The notes beneath the pieces were generated by a model. It was given only the letters and a program-made list of their open reading frames with translations. It was not told the DNA's origin and searched no databases. DNA of 64,000 nt from contig JABANP010000174.1 in NCBI GenBank assembly GCA_013115135.1, positions 1 to 64,000 on the forward strand, read 5' to 3'. The DNA comes from Perkinsus olseni. Its lineage: Eukaryota; Perkinsozoa; Perkinsida; Perkinsidae. Positions 33,801 through 45,615 of this stretch are shown here, piece by piece; position 1 is the first letter of the stretch, and each line of letters begins with the position of its first letter. A program made the translations under genes and the position numbers.

Positions 33801-36120
33801 GATAGTTGTGAGCGAGAAGCCAAGGCTCGGAATTTCTCAGACCCCAAACCGATACCCGTGAGACCCAGGGTCGATCCCAACACACGACATTTTTATATTA
33901 CTTGTGTCCGCTCTCCAACAGAGCTGAGAAGTACTGGAGAAGAGGCGTGCTCTGGCCGGGCATCGAGGGGGCATTCTTGAACTGTTGAATGGTGGCCGGA
34001 GACCTCAACGAGCCAGAAGCATCTTGGGCGGCAATACGAGCAGCTTGCTTGTAGTCACCCGCTGCAAAATATCTGAGGTCGAAGGTGGTCAGATGCAAAG
34101 TGCGTCAACCAGAGGTTTCAGGTAGGCCTCTACCTGGTGAACTGCTGCTGGAACATTTCCTGAGCTCCCGGCAGGCCGTATCGCCTGGCAAGGTTGAAGG
34201 CGACATCCTGTCGATTGGAGAGCTGAAAAGAGTTGCGTGAATGGAGAATGGAATCTCTCAACGTCGGAGTTTGCATGCTCGCAACTTGTAAACGTTTCCC
34301 CTCGAACCAATTAAGAATGTACGCCGTAAACCTCAGGCAAGCACTATACGTAGCGAATCAAACTCGCCCCCCAAAATCCCGGGGAGCACCAAGAGCGTTC
34401 CGAGGCGCACACGGAACGGCAGTCTCACCTGGGGCATGCTGTCGGTGATATACTGCACTATACTGTCAACGTTTATACCAAAGTTGATCACATGACCACC
34501 TCGGTTCACAAAACGGACGCCACCAGTCTCTGAGAGAGAAGCGACAATGCACAGCGAAGGGAAATAAGTAAATATTTGTTATCACCATCGCTATAAGTGG
34601 CAATGAAGATGCTATCCTGAGACACCTTGTTTCTGAACAGCAACGCTCCGCTGCCGATGTCAAAAACGAAGGCGTAGCCTCCCTTGGTCAGCACATACAC
34701 CATACCGTGCCTGCGGATACAAGTGAGTCATGACTCCCAACGCCGGAGCACTTACTTAGGGCTGATATGAAGGGAAACGGCGAAGTCGCTGGGGTTCTCG
34801 GCGGGCATCGGCACGTCCACGCCAACTTTGTAGTGCGTTTTACGGGCCAGATCCATGATATGGAGCTTGGTAGCAGTGGAACCTAGCGTCACTTGATCTC
34901 GCTGAAAACACGACAGCAACAGTCAGGCAACAACTACCTGCTTTCCTCTCCATGAAGCTGAACAGGCCAATCGCCTCGCCGCTGTCGTCCACCGGAGCGT
35001 CAGCGAAGTTAGCAGCATGTCCCTCAAGCAGCTGCTGCTGTTTCCTACAGAACGGAAGGTACGAAATAGTCTATCAGAGGAGCCCTCACCTCTCGACGGA
35101 GAAGAGCTGGAGAGAACCTTCGATGGTCCTGCCTCCATCAGGAGTCGAGATACCGGAGAGCACACACCAAGTCTGGGAACTGTTAGTTGCGTACGCAATG
35201 ATCTGGACAAAAGGCATGGATCAACCTAAGATTCTCTTCTACCTACCTGAGTGGTATTCTCAGCTAACTTGCCAGCGCGATCAAAAACTTTCACAGGGGC
35301 CGAGTTGGCGCTGTCGAAGGTCCAATGATACACAGATCTAAAGGCATCATGATCTCGTAGAAAGCCACCTTCAACCTAAGATACCCACCTATCCCCAACC
35401 AGTGCCAGACATCTGGGTGCGATCCACCTCCAGAAAACTATGTGCTCATTAGAAAACTGATAGGACCCGAGCTTCTCCTTCGTGCCCAAGTTGAAAACTT
35501 GTAAGAAATGGCCCGTATTGCCTTCAACTCGCCCTAATCATCAGCATATCTTATTCGTGGTCACTACACCAGCATTACCCTTCAGTGCAATAATATTATC
35601 CACGGGATTCATCACAACTGCCTCGGCCTTCATAGGCCTTCTGGTCACCTAATAACATCAAGAGCTACAACCACCCACGGCAAACATGAACCCTCACTAC
35701 CTTATTATTGTCGTGCATATCCACCGTAATGACCTGTACCGATCCATCAGGAGCCTGATCTTTCACGGCAACGTATCTAGAATCAACAATATCGGACGCC
35801 CGCGAGTACCATTCGAAGATTCTGGCGACGCTGCTAGCTCTCATTCTCGCTCGGTAGAGAGAGTTCCAAAAGCATTGGAGAGGTCTCACGGAGTGATAGC
35901 CTAATAGCTCAGTAAACTCAGCCTACTTGTCCGACTCCATAGTGAGGACCCCGAAACGGAAATCCTTGGAGTTGATCCCCAGATCGGAGAGGTTCACAAC
36001 ACCTGTGATATTCACTGGAGGTGACGACTGCATGCCCAGAGAAAAGAAACAAGTAAAGCTGATAGAGAGATGTCAGTGGCTGCTCACCAATTGGGTTCGG
36101 TGGAGGAGTCGAGCGGACAT
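27895..36120 (-). CDS. CHC: Clathrin heavy chain, gene with about two dozen short introns
   Basis: This is the triskelion leg of clathrin coats in endocytosis and trans-Golgi transport. The first exon starts at 36120 ([11 protein letters not shown]) and is spliced to [11 protein letters not shown] and [20 protein letters not shown], the propeller N terminus. Further blocks follow in family order down to 27.9 kb: [12 protein letters not shown] (33.9 kb), [20 protein letters not shown] (33.6), [20 protein letters not shown] (33.2), LEHYTDI (33.0), SQDPDVHFK (32.5), [11 protein letters not shown] (32.1), [20 protein letters not shown] (31.1), [17 protein letters not shown] (30.5), [19 protein letters not shown] (29.9), and [15 protein letters not shown] (28.3). 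The tail is Gly/Pro-rich and ends [11 protein letters not shown] at 27895. Most introns are 45-80 nt. The frame needs one-base corrections near 28313 and 28030, probably homopolymer errors. The start lies just below a minisatellite. Confidence 0.93.
33727..33901 (-). other. Long clathrin intron with a degenerate B-box-like sequence
   Basis: At 175 nt (GTAATA...TTCTCAG) this is long for the gene. On the plus strand it contains ACCCAGGGTCGATCCCAAC, close to the B-box GGTTCGANNCC but one base short, followed by ACACGACATTTTTA. The stem is poor, so a tRNA origin is weaker here than in the other cases. Confidence 0.4.
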
Positions 36121-36228
36121 GATTTGCACAAATGCACGAAATGCAAGAAATGCTCGTAGTCGTGTTGCGACCACCTCTTAAAAATTATCGCATTACATCT
36201 CACTGAGACGATGGTGAGAGACAGATAG

Positions 36229-36457
36229 TCGGACATGAGTAATGATGGGTGATAGATAGTCGGACATGAGTAATGATGGGTGATAGATAGTCGGACATGA
36301 GTAATGATGGGTGATAGATAGTCGGACATGAGTAATGATGGGTGATAGATAGTCGGACATGAGTAATGATGGGTGATAGATAGTCGGACATGAGTAATGA
36401 TGGGTGATAGATAGTCGGACATGAGTAATGATGGGTGATAGATAGTCGGACATGAGT
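36229..36457. repeat. 31-bp minisatellite, about 7.4 copies
   Basis: The unit starting TCGGACATGAGTAATGATGG recurs exactly every 31 bases from 36229 to 36446. Copies are identical, without the spacers a CRISPR would have. It lies 110 bases upstream of the clathrin heavy chain start. Because 31 is not a multiple of three, all three frames look open and give repetitive pseudo-proteins. Confidence 0.95.
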
Positions 36458-36839
36458 AAATCCTAAGTTGTCATATTCTACCCAGTGAGAGCACTGATAT
36501 TTCCAACCACCTATTGTAACGGATTGTCGGCAGTCAAAAGAGAATGCTGCCAGGCTCATAGTCACGGAGCTCAGTGGAACTGAACCAAGCACGATGTAGT
36601 TTCAAATGGAAAGCACTTTCAAGGTATTGTCGATTTTGACGACGAAGCCGGAACGGCCAGGGTTAAGTCATATCTTATTTGCTGTGAAAAGGATTCTGCT
36701 GTCGTTCAACAACAACGACAGCAAAGTGCTGTGAAGACTAGATCCTCCGAAGTTCGGCGAGCTGGAGAAGGGAATCGCCTCTGGATGGCTGGACTCTAGC
36801 CTTCCATGATGTTAATAAAGTTCAAGTCTGCCTTTGGGT

Positions 36840-37010
36840 CATCGAGACCTCTAACTTAGCTGGACCAAGAGTCAACCTGGCTTTGATCTCGACGTCAGAT
36901 GCCGAACAAGTCAGCTTAATATTTTCAAAATGACGGACAATCATTGCCAAGATAAGAGTTCCTTCTTTGATAGCCATCTTCGAACCAAAGCAGGGAAAAA
37001 ATCCGAGTTT
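36840..37010 (-). pseudogene. Relic of a cytochrome P450 C-terminal exon
   Basis: On the minus strand the frame reads FFPCFGSK, then EGTLILAMIVRHFENIKL, matching the downstream P450 paralogues (CPGFDTG, GTVILATILRHFEDMKH). The FxxGxRxCxG heme loop is damaged and no upstream exons were found at the expected spacing. It is a diverged remnant older than the three full copies. The DNA at 37000-37150 also resembles the 3' flanks of P450-2 and P450-3. Confidence 0.65.
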
Positions 37011-37510
37011 TTTTGCATGAAGGTTTCAAGACGTAACTTCATATCCGTCACAACTGCACTCAACATCATCCGACTTTGATGCTAAAAACTTTTCCGAATC
37101 GAAATCTCGACTCGAGAGGTACAAAACACTCTACTTTTCAGGAGCAGGACAATACAGAATCGGGCCATAGCCCAGCGGCCGGACTGAGTTGCATGGTGAC
37201 AGCTTATCGTGATCGGACAACATATCCCGAGAACGACTTGCCCAGCTGACGTCACGTCACGTCAGCACTATCGAAGCCCAACGAAGAAATCCATATCAAG
37301 TTTTTTTATAATGGATTACGTGGTAGGAATGATAGATCGATCGACTTGGGGATTACAGAATGCAGAATGAATTTTATCTTTGAAAGGACAAGGCGCTACA
37401 GAACGATGTTGGAGTCTACAAACTAAGACTTCAATATCGAACGACCGCCTGATAAAGTCCGTGTCTCTGAAGCCGAGAAGACTGTTCCGACAATAACAGC
37501 ACGACAAGGA

Positions 37511-39712
37511 TCAAATCTGCCTAGAAGACATGGAAATTTCAAAATTTCCTGGCGAGGAAGTGACAGTAGTTTCTCTTGTGACTTCAGATATATTAGACTC
37601 GTGCTTCATGTCCTCGAAATGTCGCAGTATCGTGGCCAAGATAACAGTGCCTGCTCTGATACCCGTGTCAAATCCGGGGCACTGTCTGGGACCTGCGCCA
37701 AATGCTAAAAGGTCTCGAACACGAGCTCGATCCACGGAGCCGTCAGGGCTGAGCCATCGATCGGGCCTGAGGAAGCGGCATACAGGGGGTGGGGGTACAA
37801 CCTCGATTCGAAAATTGTTCCGACAGAGCCGACAGCTGGGCCTGTGGGCCCAGCTTGAGGGGCCTGTGGCTAATACATATGTACTGTCATTACAATGGTT
37901 CAACAGCTCAAATCCAAGCTCATGTCGAACTCAACCATCATGAGCCGGGGAGGCTACTCAAAAAGTCGTCGAATGTTCTGGACCGCAACCGCCGAGAGAC
38001 TTACTTGAACTGGCTTCCGCCCCCAGCGCTGGTCCGCAAATGTTTACGTAGCAAAGTAAGCACCATAGTTCCCGCTGCCACTTTCTTCCCACCTACGGAC
38101 ACCTCGGTTATGGCCTCGTGCCCGAGGACAGCGATGGCAGGTTGTAACTGATCGTAGATCCAGGACAGCCCAGGAAGTTGTAGATAACGGACTACTCGTA
38201 TGGACTCTATGAGGCAGCTTTCAATGAAGGGTAAGTTGTCAAGATCTTCGCTGGTCTCCGGATCGTGGCCGAGCAGGTCTATTTCTGCTCGAGCTCTTGC
38301 CTGTAGATCAGGGTAAACACAGAGGTAGTAGAGACACCATGAAATGCTCAGGGTTGTCGTGTCACTACCAGTGACGAAGATTCTGCAACAACGGACTCCA
38401 CGCTCATTCTATCGGTCTCGCAGGACTTTCGATGAGAGCTTACGTCACGAGATTTCCTTGTAGATCCTCCTTGTTCAATTGAAGAAGCTTGCTGAGGAGG
38501 TCCACTCGGCGTGTCGATTCCTTTTCTGCTCTCCTTTTTGCGGCAAGATCTTCACCAAATTTGCTCAAACGCCGGACGCCAGAGTGGAACTGCGTAGGGA
38601 TGAGACAATCGCAGCACTCTTCCACAGTGGAAGTTCCACTCCTACTTTCTTTATCATCGGGTGCAAATTCCACGGGAACCTATCTCGTGCCATGACCGGG
38701 TGGACAACACGAGTAAGTATATGATCCGCACCGCTAGTGAGGTCCTCTATCGCTTCTGTGATCCCTTGAGATCCATCAGGAGCCAGAGTGTCTAAAAATA
38801 AGGGAGAGTGAGCAACTAGAAAAACGAATACAAGTAAGGAAGGCAACATCAGATTTTCACCGTTGGGGTTCTCAAGATGGAAGTCCTTTCCAAATAGACA
38901 AATGCAGAGGGAGTCAAATATCATCGGCAAGACCGATTTTGGGGGTTCCCAAACAACCCGATCGTCATTTTGCCGCGCTAATTCCCGTAGTCGCCGGACC
39001 TAACAATTACGCAAGAGATAGTCTCTACTATGCTCCTCCCAATGTGAACTTACGAATCTTTTTGCGACGAGTGCCACTCCTGGAACCATTGCTGCTGCAT
39101 TGGCCGCGTTGAGCGCCGGCGCCCCCAGTCGCCTGTGTCGCTTCCACTCCTCTCCTTCAGTAGTGAGCATACCAGAGACGCTAAATAACTTCTCTTCATT
39201 GAAACCCCTAGCATAGCTATAAGGACGTTTCTTGAAAACTTCCCTGATCAACTTCGCGTCTGTGAGGATAAGACAGTCTCTACCCATAATTCTGAAACAG
39301 GGAAGAACTATAATCGCGAACTGAATGAGGTGATAATAACAATCCACATCAACTCTCAGTGAATAGGGACTACCTCATCGCGTAGGCATCCCCGTAGGTG
39401 TCGGCCAAGATTTCTAAAGTGGAGCAGCTATGTTGTATGGACTCCGGAACGAATCCGAGTAGGCTGTTGCAGAACTAAAAACACAGGTTCCAGAACCATT
39501 GGGACTGAATTCAGAGCGGATGATGAAACAAGGCATACTCTTGTAGGCCCCCCGAATGTGGCACAAAGTGATTGCGCTTTACGTTTACGGTGCTTCACGA
39601 GTCGAAAGAGGGATACTGCAGCTGCGACTGTGAGAAGGTAGGCGACAGGTCGAGAGCTGGCCGCTAATGCAACCTTGTCGACGATGTTGAGGACATCGGT
39701 GATTGTTGACAT
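37511..39712 (-). CDS. Cytochrome P450, copy 1 (8 exons, 525 aa)
   Basis: Exons, from the 5' end: 39712-39539, 39474-39374, 39291-39054, 38999-38861, 38791-38646, 38589-38444, 38382-38005, 37766-37511; total 1578 nt. P450s are heme-thiolate monooxygenases, usually ER-anchored with a reductase partner. The N terminus has one hydrophobic anchor (VAYLLTVAAAVSLF) followed by KHRKRK. The I-helix oxygen-activation motif is VTGSDTTTL, the K-helix ExxR is CLIESIRVVRY, and the heme loop is FGAGPRQCPG with the cysteine ligand. Intron 38590-38645 is open in one frame and can be mistaken for coding. The last intron is longer (238 nt). The C terminus is nine residues shorter than in copies 2 and 3. Family and substrate are not assigned. 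Confidence 0.9.
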
Positions 39713-41066
39713 AGCTACGAGAGAAAGTCGAGCAACTCAGGCTTGAGAAAGTATACCTATACATGGGTCCGACTGAGATTACCGAAATATGAGGACCTTC
39801 AATCCAACACAATCATATGAGCTGGGGGAGACGCTCTCTCAGAGACCAGCAAATTCGGGTACTCAGACAGAGAGACCTTACTCACGGAGCCCACACCATA
39901 GAAGGGAGATTCCTGGAGCGAATACCTGCCACGGGTCGGCGACGCGAAGTCACCTGCTGCGCTCAGCGTACGCGAGCGCGAATCTCCATAGCTGGTGCTG
40001 TATTCTGGGTCCCCACAGTGGGGAAATATTACCGCTCCACGTACCGGCGATGGCTCTCAGCCTGCGAGTCTCAGGGGGCCCGTAGCGTGTCACGCGATTG
40101 CATTGCGTCAGAAGGAATCGACCCTGTTTGGCGAGGCCACTGCTCATAACGCTGATGTTTGTTGCCCTCATGCCTGTCGAAGGAGACAGTTTATGACGTG
40201 CACTCATGGCTTAGACGTAGCTTATGTGTGCGATGCACATCTATGCATTCGACCCCTCGACGCTTGCACACTGTGCAAGTACTATCTCGTGTCTGTCCTA
40301 GGGACAGTGTCTTCATCTTTGAAATTGAGCTGCCATAGTTGTTATCATCTGCTTCCTGCAGTAGCACTCGACGACCCGATCAAGACCTCGGATATATCCG
40401 TGAATCAACGTACCTGCGGGACTGTGACGCTCGCGGGGACAATCCGATTGTCTCCCTCTGTACACGTTTACAAACTCATCTTCTGCGCCTGTTCACTATT
40501 CACGCGGTGTAGGATTCGATCGCTCACCGTAAGCCTCGAGTACTGAGCGCCGTTACTTCTCAAAAGTCCGTTCTCTGCCCGGCCCAAATTGGGCCGACAA
40601 ATGTACGGGACCAGACTTGTCCGACCAGTAGCTGGTTCCCGGGACCTGGTGTTTCTTGGGCGGAAGAAACAGAGAGTGCAGCGAGAGTGATTCGATTAGG
40701 CGGACGGGGCTGGTTCTTCCATACGGGGCGCTGAGCACTGCTTGCTCCCAGCCGCGCTGCTGATTCGGACAATACTGCGGCAACACTTCCTCTCACTGAC
40801 CAGTGGTCCGGTGGAGCTTCGAAATCGCATAAATGATGTGACCTCGTGAATCTTCAAGATTCAATCTTGTAATGACTGCGAGCCGAATTACGCCGAGGGA
40901 TCCGCTCTCCTCCACTCGCGCCTCCTACTTTAAACTGGATCCAGGTGAATCTGGCAGTCAAAGTCCCTGATGTGATGTCGACTTCTTTGAGCTGCCGCCA
41001 TATTTTTTACTCGGGGATTGAGGAGGCCAGGTGATGCTCAGCACCAGGAGCCTGCGTTGTCGAGTC

Positions 41067-41125
41067 AGAAATTCCGGGTCGAACTCGGAATTTCTAGGAC
41101 TCGGCGAGTACTAGTCCTCGCCGAG
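41067..41125. repeat. Two consecutive small hairpins
   Basis: AGAAATTCCG/CGGAATTTCT (41067-41095) and CTCGGCGAG/CTCGCCGAG (41100-41125) are adjacent perfect inverted repeats. No gene lies next to them, so this is not a clear terminator. A function is unknown. Confidence 0.6.
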
Positions 41126-42407
41126 GACACCTTAGAAATGGCGACCTTTGAAGTAACTTCCAAGTTGGAACCTGAGTCTCACGCAAATCGAACTTCCTGA
41201 TAACGCAACGTCTTGGTTCATTTGGGACTCCCGATTTGAGAGTTCCAGATTGAATCGTACTGTTACACACACCCGTGTCGCTATCCAAAGCAGAACTCAG
41301 CTGCGGCCATTTACATTATTAGTAGAGCCCTTCTACAAATAATGTTGCTTTTCCTCACACTGTATTGCCGAGACCGGGTGTACTGTGCTAAGAACTATGA
41401 TGAGAACATTTCCCTTCATGAGTCTCGCTATCAGGTATTCGCGAAGCCGCTCCGCTGGAATAGTAAGTTACTATTAGCAATATCATACATTCCAGTCTTC
41501 TCCGGGGGCTATTCAAGCCAACCCTCTTCCGAACCCAAGCGGTCGGAGGGGGCCTTCAAATTAAAGGTGAAAACTCATGGTACGGAGAGTGGGAGGGAGA
41601 TAGCACTCAACGCCCGAATACTTGTTATCCGATGAATGGTCGAGGCATTGTTACTTTCCATGTCTTACGGTAGTGTCACACCGTGAGGATGGTTTAGTTA
41701 TATCAAGTTCACAGTGAACTGTTCACCATCGTTAGACATCTCCCTACCTTGGACTAGCAGAATCTGACATCATGAGGACCATTCTTTGCTGCATATGTCG
41801 TCATACATCTTGTAGTCGTGTTTCATGATGTCACAATGCCTGCGCACGCGTACCCTCTCGTCTTGCGTGTTCTTATGATCGCAACGATTCTCTTCGCTGG
41901 CAAGGATCTCCGAGAGTTACTCCCGGAGCTGATACGACCGCCCGTGTGATAATTAGGTAATACAGTAGCGGATCATCCACTGTAGATGGCAGATTCAATC
42001 TGCAAGACTATACGACTGTGGTAAGAGATGAAGGAATCGAAAAGAATTGCGGAATTACTGCAAAGACCATGTCTAGCCATCCAATCCTCGCAGCTGATTT
42101 TGGGTCAAGAACAAACATGCGAAATGTTCAAAATGTCACATTTTTGGTCAAGCATTATGAGTGAGGCATCCAAGTCCTCGACTCGCGTCGATTGGTCCGA
42201 AGCTTGCTACCGAGCCTTACTCCTGTATATGCCCCGCCAAAGCCGCAGCGGCTGAGACCAGATAAAAGCGGCCGTTTCATTCCGCACAATGAGCACCGCA
42301 CATGGATAGACATGTACATAAATAGACCGTACGAGGGTCCCACAGCGGGGCCCAAGGTTAACGTCAATGTGATCTGATTACATAGGGTGCTTAACGTAGG
42401 GAATCCT

Positions 42408-42860
42408 CTAAAAACCAAGGAGGTGAGTGTTTATTCTATCGACGAAGTGAGGGTGGATGTGAGGAAGGTTGTATGTCCGCGGTGGCCGTAGGAGGCTAGA
42501 TGCGGGCGGAGTCTCTGCCGCGCAGAAATACAAGATATCTAATAGTGTCAAAACCGAGTCACAGATAGTCACTTGAGTCGAGTGAATTGAGCTCAGTGAC
42601 CCGAGCCGAAAGAGCGAGGTTTTATCCGCTAGACTGAATAAACGACAGCGGACCGGATCAAGCTGCCATTCGTGAACACGACCAGGCTGAAACTTTTCAC
42701 CAGGTAACTTGCCTGCCAATTTGGCAGTGTCAAGTCTCACAAATCGCCCAATTCTATTGTCGCAAATGGCCTCGAGCACCAATGTGGGGCGACAGCAACA
42801 CATTCTACTCGGAAGTGAGAAAGAGGAAGAGTAAGAGCTCAGCTGCTGAATCCACTGCAT
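42408..42860 (-). CDS. Unrecognised ORF in the duplicated P450 flank, copy A
   Basis: The frame (up to 150 codons) starts MQWIQQLSSYSSSFSLPSRM and contains KLAGKLPGEKFQPGRVHEW. The same frame exists at 48829-49320 with a few substitutions (RFVR/LFAS, D/E, L/R) over the first 90 residues, after which the two diverge and shift. No domain was recognised. It could be an exon of a gene in the duplicated unit or just open by chance in a recent duplication. Confidence 0.3.
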   Translation of the reverse strand: MQWIQQLSSYSSSFSLPSRMCCCRPTLVLEAICDNRIGRFVRLDTAKLAGKLPGEKFQPGRVHEWQLDPVRCRLFSLADKTSLFRLGSLSSIHSTQVTICDSVLTLLDILYFCAAETPPASSLLRPPRTYNLPHIHPHFVDRINTHLLGF

Positions 42861-43412
42861 CGGAGAGTGGGAAGCTTACCTGAGCTCGAATCCAAAGTGA
42901 ATGAATCGCTGGTTCTGTTCTGTTTATGTACTCTTGAATGAATTCTACCGAATCTGCCGGGCCTGTTGCAACTGCACTCAACACTGTCTAATTTTGAGAA
43001 TAAGACCTTCTTGGTAGTCTAAGACTATTTGTCTTCCTCATGAATCGCTATTCGGATTCGAGAGTATGAAAGAGACCATCCTGTCAGAAGCGGGAGAATA
43101 CATAATCTTGCCGGACGCGAGCTACCGCAATGGAGTGGTCAATGGCAGCGTTTTGCAGCCAGACATTTTGACGAACAGCGATATACTCGCATACTCCAAC
43201 GGCGAGGCCAGCAGCACCTCTATCCAGGAGACTTGAAAAAAGAAGTAATGACGAGCCGACTTTGCAACTACAGAATCACACGCAGAACGCGGAACGCAGT
43301 CTATCTTGCAAAGGATGGAGTGATACAAAATGTGTGTGAGCCGACCAACCTACGAGACTACACTGTGACAGTATTGGTATCACACGACCGCCTTTGGGGC
43401 CAAAAGACTGTT

Positions 43413-45615
43413 TCAACGGTCGCAGTATGGCAGTGATGAAATCTTCCTCGGGGACATCGAAATTGTAAAATTATCGGGCGAGGTACCAACAGCAATTTTC
43501 TTTCTAACTTCGGATATATTGGAATTATGCTTTATGTCCTCAAAATGTCGCAGTATCGTGGCCAACATGACAGTGCCTGTCGTGAGGCTCGTGTCAGTTC
43601 CGGGGCACTGTCTGGGACCTGCGCCAAATGCTAGGAGGTCTCGAACACGAGCTCGATCAACGGAGCCGTCAGGGCTGAGCCAGCGATCGGGCCTGAGAAA
43701 GCAGCACTATGAGCGGAATGAAGATCAGATTCACGATAGCCTATCGTCGCTAGGTCGATACAGCATGGAGGAGAGATAACTTTGAAACTGTCTCACTGGC
43801 AATCGGCAGCTAGGGTCCGTGAAATCACTGTCATCACGAGCTGGGAAGAATACTCAGAAAGGCGTCGAACGTTACGGGCCCCAACTGCGGGGAACTTACT
43901 TGAACAGGCTTCCGCCCCCAGCGCTAGTCCGCAAATGTTTACGTAGCAAAGCGATTACCCTAGTTCCCGGTGCCACCTTCTTTCCACCTACGGACACCTC
44001 GGTTATGGCTTCGTGCCCGAGCACAGCTAAGGCGGGCTGTAACTGATCATAGATTCAGGTCAGGCCAGAGAGTAATAGATAACGGTCTACTCGTATGGAC
44101 TCTATGAGGCAGCTTTCAATGAAAGATAAGTTGTCGAGATCGTCACGGGTCTCCGGATCGTGGCCGAGTAAGTCCACTTCTGCTCGAGCTCTTGTTTGTA
44201 CATCAGGGTAAACACAGAGGTAGTAGAGACACCAGGACATGGCCAGAACTGTCGAGTCACTACCAGCGATGAAGAATCTGGAACAACGGTCGCCACGAGC
44301 AATCTAACGCTCTCGCAGCAGAACTTCCGATGATAGCCCACGTCAGAAGATTTCCCTGAAGATCCTCCTTGCCCAAATGAAGAAGCTTGCTGAGGAGATC
44401 CACTCGGCTCGTCGATTCTTTCTCCGCTCTCCTTTCTGCGGCAAGGTCTTCACCAAATTTGCCCAAGAGCTTGAGGCCAGAGTGGAACTGCGTAGGGGTG
44501 ATCGACAATTGCCAATCGGAGCAGGCTTCCACTCCTACCTTCTTTATCATCGGGTGCAAATTCCACGGGAAGCAATCTTGGGTCATGATCGAGTGGACAG
44601 CATGAGTGAGAATATAATCTGTACTACTGGCGAGGTCCTTCATCGCGTCGGTAATCGCTTGAGATTCACCAGAAATCGACAGGTCTGAATATAAGAAGAG
44701 TCACACAGCCTAAGGCACGAATATGAGACGAAGGCATCAGATCCACGTGAAATTCTCACCGTCGGGGTTCACAAGATGAAAGTCCTTTCCAAATACACAA
44801 ATGAATAAGCAGTCGAATACAACCGGCACGAACGATTTTCTAGGCTCCCAGACTATCCGATTGTCACTCTGGCGAGCAGTTTTTTGCAGTTGTCGTACCT
44901 GATGGTCACACGAGAAATAGTCACGAATATGCATCTTCCGGCGTGAACTTACGAATCTCTTGGCGACGAGTGCGTCCCCTGGAACCATTGCTGCTGCATT
45001 GGCTGCATTGAAAGCAGGGGCCCCCAGTCGCCTGTTGCGCTTCCACTCCTCTCCTTCTGTCGTCAGCATGCCGGTGAACCTCACTATCTTGTCTTTATTG
45101 AAGGTTCTAACATAGCTATGAGGACGCTTCCTGAAAACTTCCCTGATCAACTTCCCATCTGTGAGAATAAGGCAGTCTCGACCCATAAATCTGAAACAGG
45201 GAAGAACTAATAATCGCGAACTGAATGAGTTGATAATAACAATTCACATCAACCCTCAGTGAGTATGGGCTACCTCATCGCGTAGGCATCCCCGTAGGCG
45301 TCGGCTAATATTTCGAAGGTAGAAACAGCCTGCTCTAGTGACTGTGGAACGAATCCGAGCAGGCTGTTGCAGAACTGAAAATACTTAATGATCAGCAGCA
45401 CTGAATTCAGGTCGGATGACGAGATAAGCAAGGCTTACTCTTGTAGGCCCGCCGAATGTGGCACGAAGTGATGGTGCTTTGCGCTTGCGCTGCTTTGTGA
45501 GTCGATAGAGGTATACTACAGCTACAGCTGTGAGAAGGCCGGCGGCAGGTCGAGAGCGGGCTGCTAATGCAACCTTGCCGACGACGTTGAGGAGGGCGTC
45601 GGTGATTGTCAACAT
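43413..45615 (-). pseudogene. Cytochrome P450, copy 2, with an in-frame TGA
   Basis: Exons, from the 5' end: 45615-45439, 45374-45274, 45190-44953, 44898-44760, 44684-44539, 44487-44342, 44277-43900, 43692-43413; total 1605 nt, exactly the lengths of copy 3. All splice sites are kept (one donor is GTGGGC), and the I-helix IAGSDSTVL, ExxR (ESIRVDRY) and heme loop FGAGPRQCPG are intact. The only lesion is TGA at 44055-44057, where copy 1 has TGG (Trp) and copy 3 TTG (Leu), in SGLT-stop-IYDQLQP. It would remove the last third of the protein, including the heme ligand. It is a very young pseudogene, a sequencing error, or a readthrough site. Confidence 0.85.

Larger units (their letters stand above)
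39713..43412. other. Intergenic spacer of the P450 cluster, partly duplicated
   Basis: No recognised gene. 40083-40110 (CGTAGCGTGTCACGCG) matches the upstream palindrome of P450-2 and P450-3 with one arm lost. 40510-40800 has weak similarity to 47460-47660 and 53690-53960. 42400-43410 is closely duplicated at 48830-49868 as the 3' flank of a P450 copy. Confidence 0.6.

Noticed and set aside
36229..36457. CRISPR array
   Set aside because: Units are contiguous with no variable spacers, and the genome is eukaryotic. The same holds for the 90-bp satellite.
36084..36592. Three repetitive open frames across the 31-bp repeats
   Set aside because: A 31-base unit reads open in all three frames; the pseudo-proteins are artefacts of the minisatellite.
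38565..38673. Frameshift in P450-1 (and at 51000-51090 in P450-3)
   Set aside because: A GT-AG intron at the same place in all three copies restores the frame, and the full models are divisible by three.
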